Assembly: GCF_030247185.1 (NCBI RefSeq)
Contig: NC_080571.1
Location: 207,820,880-207,884,879, forward strand
Length of the DNA stretch: 64,000 nucleotides
Reading direction: 5' to 3'
DNA from: Malaya genurostris
Taxonomy: Eukaryota; Arthropoda; Insecta; Diptera; Culicidae
The notes under the pieces were generated by a model that saw nothing but the letters and a program-made list of their open reading frames with translations, was not told where the DNA came from and ran no database searches. The position numbers and the translations under genes are program-made. Numbering within the stretch: the first letter of the stretch is position 1; every line of letters begins with the position of its first letter. Of the stretch, positions 32,792-44,019 are shown piece by piece.

Positions 32792-35496
32792 AAATGTGGT
32801 CAGGTTTTGAACAATTACAGCTCAGTCAATTTTGTATCAATTATTAATATTATGTCACCATTTGATTGGAAATATTTCTACGCATTTATTTGAATGTACA
32901 TAGCTAGCAGTGACCTATTTTGTCTGCAAAAAATCTCCGGCATACCGGATTTCCCTGCCATAGTCGACGGTTTTGAAGGAGTAAGCGATATATCAAAGTG
33001 AAAGCATCGCTCTGATTGGTCAATCGATGCAAAAGCGAAGCTGTTGGAAGCACGCGAATCTACAAATAGAAGCGAAATTATAGCTAACGTTTCAGTCTTA
33101 TGCGTAGCTTGCTAGAGGTAGGTTGTTGCTACACAGCAAGATAAAAAGTGCCATAAACGATTTGAAGCTTTAATTGCTATGCTCTGATCTTGTGTCATGC
33201 AAGATTGGATGAAATCCCATGTTATGTCGTTTCGCCTGAGAAATTGACAACTACCCCAGGGTAAATTTTGAGTGCATAAGACCAATTTCTAATTTATACA
33301 AGATGAACTCGATTGATAATGAGAAATATTTTATCGCTTCAACCGAATTCGCAAAATGGTAGTAATGGTAGAGAAACGCTATAAAAATAACTGCTTGCAC
33401 ACAAAACTTGATCACAAGCTTGGTGAAGAGAAGCTTAAATGTCGATATCCGTATCGCAAGCATGTACAAACATTTGATTGTATACATTTGGGCTATTGAT
33501 GTAATTTCGTCGGCTACGAAACAAATACAAATCACGATAAATAGAGTCTATATACTGGGTTCGCGTGTTCGGTGTTGATTCCTAATAAGGATCAATCTAA
33601 GCAGACTCTTGTGCATTTGCGGATTCAAAAGTGTGACGAATAATTGAAAATGTCAATCATTGGAAATTTTGGTTGCCTTGTTCCACATCAACGGCTCGAA
33701 CAACCTCATGGGCAGTGCGGTAAAATTTCATTTTCAATCGAATAATATAAGATGAAAACGAAATTTATGGCCGCTGACCATCAGCATATCCCATTTGACT
33801 TTTGCTGCCATTTTCAAGTGAAGCTCCCGGAATTCATCGTCAGTTGAATAATCGTTGATAGTCATTTGAAGTTTTGCTTGCTCAGTTTCAAGTGCGGAGT
33901 AGTGTAACTTCTTCATTGCCTTCGCTCTTGGTAGTAAGCGAATTCGAACGAATAGAATTATAAATGGAGTAAAGTATCAAAAATGAAAACTGAAGGAGGA
34001 AACAATTAATTTATGTGTATTCTGTGATTGATATTTCAGCAATCTGGTTTGTCTTTCATCTATTATCTTGAACCAATTGGAATGTTTACATGAACCTCAT
34101 TTGAAGGCCGCTCTCACACTATTGAAAGAGATATTTTGTTACTTCAAGAGATCAACTGACGGTGGTTAAACTGAGCCTCGATTGAAGAGAAACGATTGAT
34201 GACTGAATTCTGCCCGTTCGGGCCGTCAGCAAACATTGTGTGTGTCAGAGAGTGAAGTTTACTGCATTCGAGAGATCGTCAATGTGTTCCACATTCGGTT
34301 TCAATTGAATTGAATGAAGTTTTACAGCACTGCTCATGGGCTAATCCTTGTAGTTTTTTCACATTTGTTAGTTTAAACTTGAAAAAAATATTTTTGGATA
34401 TCGGCTGCGATTTATTAGCCGATCAAAACTAATAAATTACTTTAAAAACTACAAGGATCAGCCCCATGGGGTTGTTCGAGCTGTTGATGTGGAACAAGGC
34501 AACCAAAATTTCTAATGATCGACATTTTCAATTAATCGTCACACTTTTGAATCCGCAAATGCACAAGAGTCTGCTTAGATTGATCCTTATTAGGAATCAA
34601 CACCGAACACGCGAACCCAGAATATAGACTCTATTTATCGTGATTTGTATTTGTTTCGTAGCCGACGAAATTACATCAATAGCCCAAATGTAGACAATTA
34701 TATGTTTGTACATGCTTGCGATACAGATATCGATATTTAAGCTTCTCTTCACCAAGCTTGTGTTCAAGTTTTGTATGCAAGCAGATATTTTCATAGCGTT
34801 TCTCTACCATTACTACCATTTTGCGATTTCGGTTGAAGCGATAAAATATTTCTCATTATCAATCGAGTTCATCTTATATAAATTCGAAATTAGTCTTATG
34901 CACTCAAAATTTACCCTGGGGTAGTTGTCAATTTCTCAGGCGAAACGACATAACATGGGATTTCATCCAATCTTGCATGACACAAGATCAGAGCATAGCA
35001 ATTAAAGCTTCAAATCGTTTTATGGCACTTTTTATCTTGCTGTCTAGCAACAACCTACCTCTAGCAAGCTACGTGTAGGACTGGAACGTTAGCTATAATT
35101 TATCTTATATTTATAGCTTCGCGTGCTTCCAACAGCTTCGCTTTTGCATCGATTGACCAATCAGAGCGCTGCTTTCCCTTTGATATATCGCTTACTCCTT
35201 CAATACCGTCGACTATGGCAGAGAAATCTGATATGCCGGAGACTTTTTGCAGCCAAAATAGGACACTGCTAGCTATTAATCAACATTTCAATGATATAAA
35301 ATTAAAAATACATGGCTATGAACATTCAAATCAATACGTAGAAATATTTCCAATCAAATGGTGACATAATATTAATAATTGATACAAAATGGACTGAGCT
35401 GTAATTGTTCAAAACCTGACCACATTTCTCCGTGTATTTTTTTGAGTTTCTAGTTTGCACCGCTATATAGAAAACAAAAATGTGTTCCACATTAAA
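32722..35496. repeat. Giant inverted repeat (about 1-kb arms, short loop)
   Basis: Left arm 32722-33712 continuing at 34341-34366; right arm 34440-35496, its reverse complement at roughly 90 percent by eye. Matching landmarks: CTATATAGCGGTGCAAACTA (32749 / inverse 35455-35474), CCATTTGATTGGAAATATTT, GATTGGTCAATCGATGCAAA, AACTACCCCAGGGTAAATTT and GTTGATGTGGAACAAGGCAA. The loop is about 73 bp. A hAT MITE interrupts the left arm next to the loop, and the right arm has a small extra insertion near 35290. The left arm starts within the second coding intron of the HMG-box gene and includes its last exon; the right arm carries that exon inverted with changes. Transcription through it would yield a very long hairpin. 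Confidence 0.9.
33713..34332 (-). mobile_element. hAT-type MITE, copy 2, with 8-bp target duplication
   Basis: 620 bp, inverse of 1975-2604, flanked by a perfect 8-bp duplication CTCATGGG (33705-33712 and 34333-34340). Its target is the tip of the giant inverted repeat. Contains the same relic open stretch (CAAGCAAAACTTCAAATGAC) as copy 1. Confidence 0.92.
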
Positions 35497-35675
35497 ATCT
35501 CCACAATAAACGTTTACATTCTATAGGAAAACGTGTATTTGTTGATGTAAAAGCTTCTTCTTGTAAATTCGGAAATGAGTGATGCAGGAAATCATTTCTG
35601 TTGTGATCAGCAAAAGTGCACGGAGGAGCGAGTAAATTAGCGAAATTAATGAATTTTGCCTAGTATGAGTAAAAA
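35497..35675. other. Short gap without recognised feature
   Basis: Unremarkable AT-rich DNA between the inverted repeat and the next element. Confidence 0.4.
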
Positions 35676-36344
35676 AGGCGGGTGGGTAATGTCAGGTACA
35701 TAACTGGATGTCGTGAATACGAAAAAACTCTCACGCTCCCATCACTTTTCCGAATATTAGTTAGTTGATTGATTGTATGAATTGTGCAAGCTTTCCCCTT
35801 TTTCAGTAAAAGAGTTTGAAGCGATGCATTACATTAAAATACAGATTAGTTACATTAAACAACTACTATTCTACAACCATAAATTCCAAACTTGAAACAA
35901 TTCCTTTTTAATTTGCTAATATAGGAGGCTAGGTACGACAAATTTGTAGTTTATTTCTATTGAAGCTATGAAGTTCGAAGATATCTGATTCTTCTCGAAA
36001 TTTCAGTACGAGACAATTGCAATGGGCTGGTCTGAAATGTATCGACATTCTTCGGTATGCAAGAGTCATTCTAACAATAATAATGATAGTAATAATAATG
36101 ATAATAATAATACAGATAAACCTGTATATATGACAACCCTGTGTCGCATGGCATGTTTTCACACGACCCCATACTAGTATAAAGATGTGTTCAACATCAT
36201 CACTTTCGCTTTCGCATTGCCGTTCGTAATTGAATGTGTTAGTGACGCTTCAAATCTGCCTTTCTACCGGTTTTCGGTGCCATCGTGCTGACGGTGTCTC
36301 GTACGTTCAGAGTAGCTGCTTTAACTTAAATGACGCTATTTCTC

Positions 36345-37206
36345 TTTTTTTTTGCATAAATATCTGTTTATTAATCTTATTTTTTGTGTATTGCATCAAC
36401 ATTTTACAGTACAAGTGTTTTGACCCTTTGGCCTTTCATCTTTGTTGTTCATACGATTCGTTATTAATAATAGGTGTTTTAGTTACTCTTGTTTTACATA
36501 CTAATGTTAAATCATAATATTTATTTTAATTATTAATAAAATATCTACCTACTTATAACTATCCCTAACCTAACCGTGCAGTATTGTTCGAATTTTTGTT
36601 CTAGTATATCCAGTGAGGCCATCTCATGTACTTCACTAGTCCTTGTCCAAGGGGGTAGATTTAGAATCATCTTTAAGATCTTACTTTGAATGCGCTGAAG
36701 CCTAAGTTTGTGTGTTCGTGCACAGCCCCGCCAAACAGGGGCTGCGTATTCAATTGCGGGGTAGATGATTTGTTTATAGACAGCCATCTGATTCTTCAGG
36801 CACAGTTTAGATGTTCTACAAATCAGCGGATACAGAGACCTAATGAGTATGCTGCATTTTTGAACGATTTTGTCAACATGTGACCTGAATATCAGATGTC
36901 TGTCAAAGGTGAGTCCTAGATAGATAACTTCGTCGGTCCATTGGATGATCTCATCACCGAATCGTATTCGGCATTCGTCTGATGGAACAAGTTTTGGAGA
37001 TCTTGAATGTGGAAACAAGATGACCTGAGTTTTTGCTGCATTGATCACAATTTTCCAGCTTGTAAAATATTCAGTTAGAGCGTCCAGACCTGTCTGTAGT
37101 TTATTCTTCAGAGCATTAATGACACGACCTTTGTAAAGAATGGCAGTATCATCAGCAAATTGTGACAGAACACCATCACCCGGAAGAGGTGGGATGTCTG
37201 ATGTAA
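36345..37206 (-). mobile_element. 5'-truncated Jockey-clade LINE with 17-bp target duplication
   Basis: Flanked by the perfect direct repeat AAATGACGCTATTTCTC at 36328-36344 and 37207-37223. On the minus strand the element ends in a poly(A) tail (T-run at 36345-36352). It encodes the RT C-terminal half (QFADDTAILYKG with the catalytic FADD, AAKTQ, YLGLTFDRHL, YPAIEYAAPVWRGCA) and stops at 36545-36547. About 860 bp of a several-kb LINE is present, a typical dead-on-arrival insertion. The tail, duplication and truncation make its orientation and limits certain. Confidence 0.93.
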
Positions 37207-37424
37207 AAATGACGCTATTTCTCACATCACATTTCATTTTATACCTGCTACTGGCAGCGGTGTACGGACGTCCCCTTTGTTAAAATATCGCAGAACGGGA
37301 AACAGTGAGACGATATAAAAGAGAGTTAGTAGAGCGGTAGCCAGTAATACTGAATTGGATGTCTAGCTGTTAACAGCAACTTGTAGAATTTTTACGCAGA
37401 AACACGCACACAGGAGGAACAGTT

Positions 37425-37508
37425 AAGGGCAAGGCAAAGTCCCGCTCGAACCGTGCTGGTCTGCAGTTCCCAGTTGGCAAAATCCATCGTCTGCTCCGGA
37501 AGGGGTAG
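37425..37508 (+). pseudogene. Histone H2A N-terminal fragment
   Basis: 27 codons then TAG. They contain RAGLQFPVGKIHRLLRKG, the near-invariant H2A sequence from the N-terminal tail into helix 1 (usually PVGRxHRLLRKGNY). The true ATG and first residues are lost (the sequence runs GGAGGAACAGTTAAGGGC), and the frame ends right after RKG. A TATA box lies about 125 bp upstream (GATATAAAAGAG at about 37303), so promoter, leader and N-terminus were captured together. No other histone interpretation fits. Confidence 0.88.
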
Positions 37509-38487
37509 TTTAGCCAGTTCTGATACGCCTGGAAAGTAGAATGCGCAAATCAAGTGGAAACATTTGTTCTAACAATTTGTTCATTTTTGTTTTCGGCCGC
37601 ATACTAAAGTAATCACGACAAAAATACATATTGATCTGTATACGTGGCAACTCTGTTTCGCGCGGCATATTTGTGTACTAGTATAACGATGTGTTCAACA
37701 TCATCACTTTCGCTTTCGCATTGCCGTTCGTAATTGAATGTGTTAGTAACGGTGCAAATTAATTTAGCTTCCATCTTGATGAATCTTTTGGTAGGAAATA
37801 TTAAGATCTGAGATGGTTCTCGTGTGTGTCTTGTTTCGGCAATGGGCCTTGCTGGACTTTTTGGCTGCCTTTCTACCGGTTTTCGGTGTCATTGTGCTGA
37901 CGGTGTCTCGTGCATTTAGATCGGGAAACAGTGAGACGACAGGTCCTCGATGTTAGTCTCATGTGTTTTGTTTCGGGAATAGTTGCTCAGCAAATGGTAG
38001 GAAAAATGAACCACTCAACTTTTATATGGATGCTTTTGTATAGATGCAGACATCTCGAGTTCTGATTGGCTGGTGCTGTCATGGGTTAAATCAAACAGGT
38101 TCTTCAATTGTGTACTATTGAAAAACTTCAACATTGTTGCAATACACGTTCAAGTTGAAAATTTTCGATTCTATTGGTAGTTATATTATATAAATCCTTC
38201 TACTTTCAAAATACGAGAAAGGCAAACGTGTCCTATGAATTATCTTCTTTGATACTCGTTTATACCAAACATTTCAGAAAAGTTTAATTTTGAATTATTT
38301 GAGAATATGTCACACAACTGAAAATTTTATCATAAAATTGTGATCATATTTCCGATGGCATGTAGCAAGAATTATGTTGATTCATTAGATATAACAGGAA
38401 ATATTCACGATCAAAAACTTATCACTCTCTCAGAGGGTAAATTTTGAAAAGGCGCCCCATAGTAAAGTAAGTCGTATTCACGACAAA

Positions 38488-39295
38488 AGAAAAAGATTCC
38501 TTCAAACGGTTTAACTTAAGTTATGCACTGACAATTTTTAGTAATTTGATTTTCTAGCATTGATAATAGTATATAATAAGAATTTCTCTTATTTGATCCT
38601 GATGCATTTTATTCAATCGTACTTCATTTGAGAAAGGGCGGGAGATCAACGATTTCAGACGTAGATCATGTTTTGTCTTATCCTGATCATATGTGATTTT
38701 CCTCCACCAACATCGAAGCTTATCGAATCATCCAATGATTGAACTTACATGAATCAAGAATCATTTTAGCTCAAAATCACTACCCATTGTGTGACGGAAG
38801 ATCAGTACCGATATTGATCGATATGATTCACTGATCAACTGATCTTGAAAAGATTCTTCGGCAGTGATCTCGTTTTGATGAGGTCTTTATTTTCTTTATT
38901 TTCTCAGCCCTGTATGCTACACTAAGGAAATATTATTCTTTACCTAAAACAATAATATATCTGTGTACCCCTAGGAGGAATAAAACAGATGGTTTAAATG
39001 TTTCATCAATTCCAACCAAATACTTTTGTTAATTTATATAATTGATATTAATAAAATAATTCCGATGATTTTGTAGTTTTAGGGATATTTTTTAATCTAA
39101 TGACAGCATGTAATAAATCGATTTTTACCTCATATTTGTATGGTTTGTCATACATATTGAGAATGTATTGAGATGAATTTTATTTATTTTGAATTCGTGA
39201 CATGTGACATACGGGGGGGGTGGGGGGTTTTTGCCTCTGTAACAATTTGTTACAAAGGGGGGATGGGGAGTCAAAAATCGTCAAAAAATGTATGG
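38488..39295. other. Gene-free stretch with G-runs
   Basis: AT-rich, no supported frame. At 39211-39270 the plus strand carries several runs of six or more G, which could form a G-quadruplex, close to the junction with the next element. Confidence 0.4.
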
Positions 39296-39610
39296 GTGTG
39301 TAATGTCCGAGACAAAACTGGATGTCGTGAATAGGAATGAAACTTACACTCTTTCTTCATACTTCCGAATATCGATCAGTTGATCGATTGTTTGAATTAT
39401 GCAAGCTTTCTCGTGGATAATCGGAACTGATATGTGCTTGACTACCTAAAAACCGTCGTCCGGATGCGAAAAAGGCAAGCAAGCGTGATGAATTTTCCTC
39501 ATTATTTCCAAAAGTTTTATAAAACGTTGTTTCTCAATTATTTATGGTTATCTCACACTGTTGAAAATATAATCATAAATTTAAGAATAATCTCTTCCAC
39601 TTTGGTAGCG
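39296..39610 (+). mobile_element. Histone-bearing element family, diverged partial copy 4
   Basis: Starts GTGTGTAATGTCCGAGACAA, CTGGATGTCGTGAATAGG as the left end of the family, then jumps at about 39417 to right-part sequence shared with copy 3 (GGTTATCTCACACTGTTGAA). The right terminus is missing where a LINE begins. Confidence 0.65.
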
Positions 39611-42130
39611 GTATCTGGTGACCAACATTGACCCTGCCTGTGATGAGCTTTTAGGCCTGGAGAGTTTCTACCGGGTGATTTGGAAGGTGGACTTTGAGTC
39701 TTCTTGAGTTTGGTTGTTTAGGGTCTTGGAACCTGTTCTGGGACGAGGTCAGTGTGCCTAGCTGGACCGATCCGGATTCTTCTTGAAGGATTCTGTTATT
39801 TGACTTGCGTTAGTGCAGTCTCATCCGGGCAATCTATAACATGGCGGTAGTCTCCGAAAAGAGTGGCGCTAAAACTACGCGCTTCTAAAAGATCGGTCCG
39901 CTCCGGCTACACAATGCACCGGCGAACAATTAAATTTCTTTAAAGGCGATTTGCAAAAACTCACAAGATATCGACGGAAATTTTTCGTAATAGGGGACTT
40001 AAATGCTAAGCATGTCCAGTGGAATTGTAGGCAAAATAACAGTAATGGTAAAATACTTCATAATCAACTCTCAGCTGGTTACTTCACAGTTCTTCATCCC
40101 AGTAATCCAACTTGTTTCTCTTCCGTGAAAATCCCGTCTACAATTGATCTGGTTCTAACGGATCAAAGTCACATTTGTAGTGAACCGATTACACATCCTG
40201 ACTTTGACTCAAACCGTCTTCCTGTAACATTCAGACTTTCCAACGAAGCTATAATTAATCCAATTAGTTCTATATTCAACTATCATAGAGCAAATTGGTT
40301 GGATTACAGATCTCACATTGAAAATCATGTGGATCATGAAACTATTTTAGAAAATTCTGCGGACATCGACACAGCAATTGATAATTTGAATCATTACATT
40401 ATCGAAGCTAGAAATCTTTCAGTTCCCAAAGCTCCAACTAAATTAAATTCTCCTATCATCGATGACAATCTTCAACTACTCATTCGGTTGAAGAATGTTC
40501 GTCGACGACAATATCAACAACGTTCACTGATTTACAAAAAGAAATTAAACATAGATTTACTCTTTTGGGAAATAAAAATTGAACAAATTAAACCTTATTC
40601 TAAACCTTTCTGGAAACTTTCTAAGGTTCCTAAGAAACCTCAGAAACCAATTCCTGCTCTCAAGGAAGGAAATCAAGAACTTCTTACAAATGGTGAAAAA
40701 GCTCAAAAACTTGCTCAGCATTTCGAGAGTGTCCACAATTTTAATTTGAACGTTGTGAGTCCTATTGAAAATGAAGTCTCACTGAAATATGATCATATTT
40801 CAACCCAAGTGTTATCACAAGATGACATTATTGAGACGAATTTTGATGAAATTAAGTCAATTATTAGGAACCTAAAAACATGAAGGCTCCTGGTAATGAT
40901 TGAATTTTTATTATTCTTATTAAAAATCTTCCCGATGTTGCCTTGAGACTCCTGGTTAAAATTTTCAACAAGTGTTTTTCATTAGATTACTTCCCAAAAA
41001 GATGGAAAAACGCGAAGTTCTTGGCTAAAGTAATTCATATCCTCAAATCAGATAAAAACCCAGCAGAAACGTCAAGTTATCGACCAATTAGTTTACTTTC
41101 TTCTATCAGTAGACTTTTTGAAAAAATTATCTTGTTGAGAATGATGTCTCATATAAATGAGAATTCAATTTTTTTACCAGAGCAGTTTGGATTTCGTCAT
41201 GAACATTCAACTACTCACCAACTTGTCAGAGTAACGAACATGATGAAAGCAAATAAATCTTCTGGGTTATCCACTGGAGTTGCTCTTCTAGACATAGAAA
41301 AAACATTCGACAGTGTTTGGTACAAAGGTTTAATAGCAAAAATGTCTGATTTCCAGTTTCCTATTTATTTGATCAAAATGATTAAAAATTATTTAACTGA
41401 TCGTACTCTTCAGGTTAGCTATCAGAATTGTAAGTCTGAATTGCTACCCGTACGAGCCGGTGTTCCGCAGGGTTCGAGCGTAGCTCCAATCTTGTATAAT
41501 ATTTCACTTCTGATCTTCCAAATCTACCCGTTGGTTGTCAGAAATCGCTATTCTGTGACGACACAAGTCTGTTAGCCACAGGTAGAAATTTAAGAGTGAT
41601 CTGCAGTCGCCTACAAAGAAGTTTAAATATTTTCAGTGATTATCTGTCAAAATGGAAAATTAAACCAAATGCAGCAAAAACTCAATTAATGATCTTTCCT
41701 CATAAGCCAAGAGATTCTTTTCTTAAACCAAACAATAATCACACTCTCAAATTGAATGGCTTGGAATTGGCATGGTCTGATCAAGCTAAATACTTAGGTT
41801 TAACGTATGACAAAAAACTCACTTTGAAGGATCACATTGAAGGAATCCAGGCAAAGTGTAATAAATATATTAAATGTTTATATCCTCTTATAAACAGAAA
41901 TTCTAAGCTCTGTCAAAAAAAAAAAACAAACTATTGATTTATGAACAAATTTTCGGACCAGCCGTGCTTTATACAGTATCAATTGGGTCAAGTTGTTGTT
42001 CCACCAGGAAGAAAACGCTTCAAAGGATTCAGAATAAAATTCTGAAAATGATTTTGAAGCGTCCTTCCTGGTTTAGTACAAATGAATCGATTTACTCTAT
42101 GTATTAGTTAGTAAGTTAGTATATAAGTTC
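39611..42130 (+). mobile_element. Decayed Jockey-type LINE
   Basis: A GC-richer 5' leader (39640-39930) containing ATGGCGGTAGTCTCC joins directly to the middle of the endonuclease, so ORF1 and the endonuclease N-terminus are deleted. Endonuclease and reverse transcriptase follow in three frames. The 3' end is about 42110-42160; no clean poly(A) or target duplication seen. Confidence 0.8.
39951..41937 (+). pseudogene. LINE endonuclease / reverse transcriptase, frameshifted
   Basis: 39951-40883: C-terminal half of an AP-type endonuclease (VIGDLNAKHVQWN with catalytic Asp and Asn; STIDLVLTD) and linker. 40943-41575: RT fingers and palm (SSYRPISLLSSISRLFEKII, FGFRHEHSTTHQL, ALLDIEKTFDSVW, GVPQGSSVAPIL). 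41596-41937: RT thumb (LSKWKIKPNAAKTQLMIF, YLGLTYDKKL). Frame breaks occur near 40880 (a lesion in the NLK-MKAPGND region), near 41500-41590 across the DD motif, and at 41925 in an A-run. Same clade as the LINE fragment at 36345-37206 but not the same copy. Non-functional. Confidence 0.9.
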
Positions 42131-43076
42131 CTTTTCTCCATTACACAATAATAAGTTGGTTTAGAATTTTCCCTACACAAAAATCACAGACTTCCGGAAG
42201 CAAATGATGTCTTCATGGTAATAACCAAATCATGTATATAATAGGCCTGAAAAGTCACCACTTGTGGCTGAACACCCAATTTAAATATTAATAATTTAAT
42301 TTTGACTCATATTCCAATAAATAGTTATTAAACAAAAAAAAATAACACGACAAAGCAAAATTTATTTCTTCGATAGAAAGTATTAAATACTTCAACACTA
42401 CTGTCACTATACTATTTAGTAGTCAGTTTATCTAGTTAACTGCATTCCTCGTTGCAACTGGTAACACTAGTTTCTCTATCGTTGCCCTAATTTGAATAAC
42501 GTGTTACATTTAATTGAAATCTACAACTATTTTGCGAGCTGCTGGGTTAGTTTTTTTTTCTTTTTTTTATGCTTGACTGTTGTCTACAATTAACTGTCAG
42601 CGAGTGTGACATGTGTACTAGTGGTTCTGGATTATTACTGATCTACTTCAATCATATTGGCTTCAGATCCCACAACTTGTATTACCTGTATGGGTTCATA
42701 TTCTTGCATTCACTTTAGTTTGAATAATTTGACTACAAACTAGACAGACACTTGTTACACTAATGATATGTCACTGGAATTGCTGCATTTGATGAATATC
42801 GCTTTTCTTAAAAATATGTCTAGACTTGTTAATTTTATCACAACCATTTTGCTTTCACTCGATTTTGATATTGCGATGGCAGAACGCGCTGTTATCTGCG
42901 TCGAACTCCGCCATATTCGGAGTTCTTGGCTGTCCGGCGGTTTTTACCCGGGAATCCTCGGGCGTACGGTGGTTTCGCATTCGTAGTAACGTAATAAACT
43001 CCACGAGCCCTGCAAAATAATTAAAGAGTGGGATGTTTTAAGATTTCACGGTAGACGGTTCAATGACAGGTAAATG
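42131..43076. other. Intergenic stretch downstream of the lipase gene
   Basis: AT-rich, no supported coding sequence. The part just below 43077 is presumably lipase 3'UTR (minus strand). Confidence 0.4.
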
Positions 43077-44011
43077 TTACGTTTGAGGAACGTGTTCTCC
43101 CATCAGAACGTAGTCCGAATCCTTTGGTTCGCACCAGCCGAGCAGGTAGGATACCAGCGTTGAACATGGACCAGCCCAAAAACCTTTTTCACTGTTGATT
43201 GACTCGATGAAGTATGGTGTCACTTTCGTGTGATCGCAAGCAAGAGTTTCTGCAACGATGGAAGTTCATATAGTTAGCCGTTCACGAAAAAAAGTATCGG
43301 AATGACCCTTACGAAATATTGTACTACTTGCACAACCTGGCTGGCTGGTGCCACCGTTCATGTAGAAGTCCGCATGTCCGCTAGCGCTCCACTGCCCGAG
43401 AATTCCGGCCCCGGTGTGAATAATGTCCACAAAATGGGCATCACTCGTATCCAAATCCCTCGAGTTGTTTGTACCGGCGTAGAAGAATATCGTCGGATCC
43501 AGTCCAGTAATGCGTCCTAATTTCCCTTCCTCCGGGGTAAGATAGTTCGCTACCAGTCCGGCAATGTGTGCTCCTACGCTGTATCCAATCAAATGCATCC
43601 GGTCCGGCGGAACGCCTCGCGGATGTGACGCAATGTATTTGACCAGCTGAGAAACACACAAACTACCGAAGCGAGGAGCCCATTCGATTTGGCTTAGGCA
43701 GGGCTCCGTCACGGCCGATCCATAGTCGACGATGATTATGTTGTAGTTCCCTCGAATGAAGTACGCCTTTCGCATATCCGGACTGGGAGATAGATTTCGA
43801 CCACCTCCGAATCCATGGATCACTATTTTTACCGGGTGTTTTGGGTTCCAGTGAGTTTGGAAGAGGGACTCTTTGTTCAACACATCGATTAGCTCGGGTG
43901 CTTGCTGGGTTCGTCGGGTGTAGAGATAAAACTTGATTTTCGGATGTGGACAGCGGTACGGTTTTTCCAGGCAGGAGGAGGTGTTGAACACGTTGCTGGC
44001 ATCTTGCTGGG
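43077..44011 (-). CDS. Secreted pancreatic-type lipase / phospholipase A1, two 3' exons (partial)
   Basis: Exon 44011-43313 and last exon 43249-43077 are joined across a 63-bp intron (GTAAGG donor, TTGCAG acceptor), ending in TAA. The product is an alpha/beta-hydrolase of the neutral lipase family, hydrolysing acyl esters of lipids. Seen in order: FYLYTRR strand, IVIHGFGGG oxyanion-hole region, nucleophile elbow GYSVGAH (Ser), GLDPT (Asp), and CDHTKVTPYF (His) at the start of the last exon, so the catalytic triad is complete. Cysteine pairs (TSQPGC, CDH, GPC, GWC) match the secreted family. The 5' end is an acceptor (TCCCACAG at 44019-44012), so the signal-peptide exon(s) lie further up and were not found. 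An open stretch to 44072 is intron. Confidence 0.9.
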
Positions 44012-44019
44012 CTGTGGGA

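Larger units (their letters stand above)
35676..38487 (+). mobile_element. Histone-bearing element, copy 2 (composite, with LINE insertion)
   Basis: Starts AAGGCGGGTGGGTAATGTCA like copy 1 and ends GTCGTATTCACGAC like copy 1. In order: left end; AAT-like repeat; first H2B N-terminal relic (-, ATG 36283-36281); LINE insertion; TATA box GATATAAAAGAG and 5'UTR-like sequence; H2A N-terminal codons (+); an internal right-end-like motif (TACTAAAGTAATCACGACAA at about 37602-37621); second H2B relic (-, ATG 37892-37890); divergent promoter; right end. It looks like two partial units joined in tandem. The left about 600 bp and the right about 840 bp match copy 1 closely. Confidence 0.8.

Noticed and set aside
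33251..34924. Two similar hydrophobic frames (33251-33535 minus, 34706-34924 plus) as membrane proteins
   Set aside because: They are the same sequence in the two arms of the inverted repeat; AT-rich translation without a start context or conserved family.
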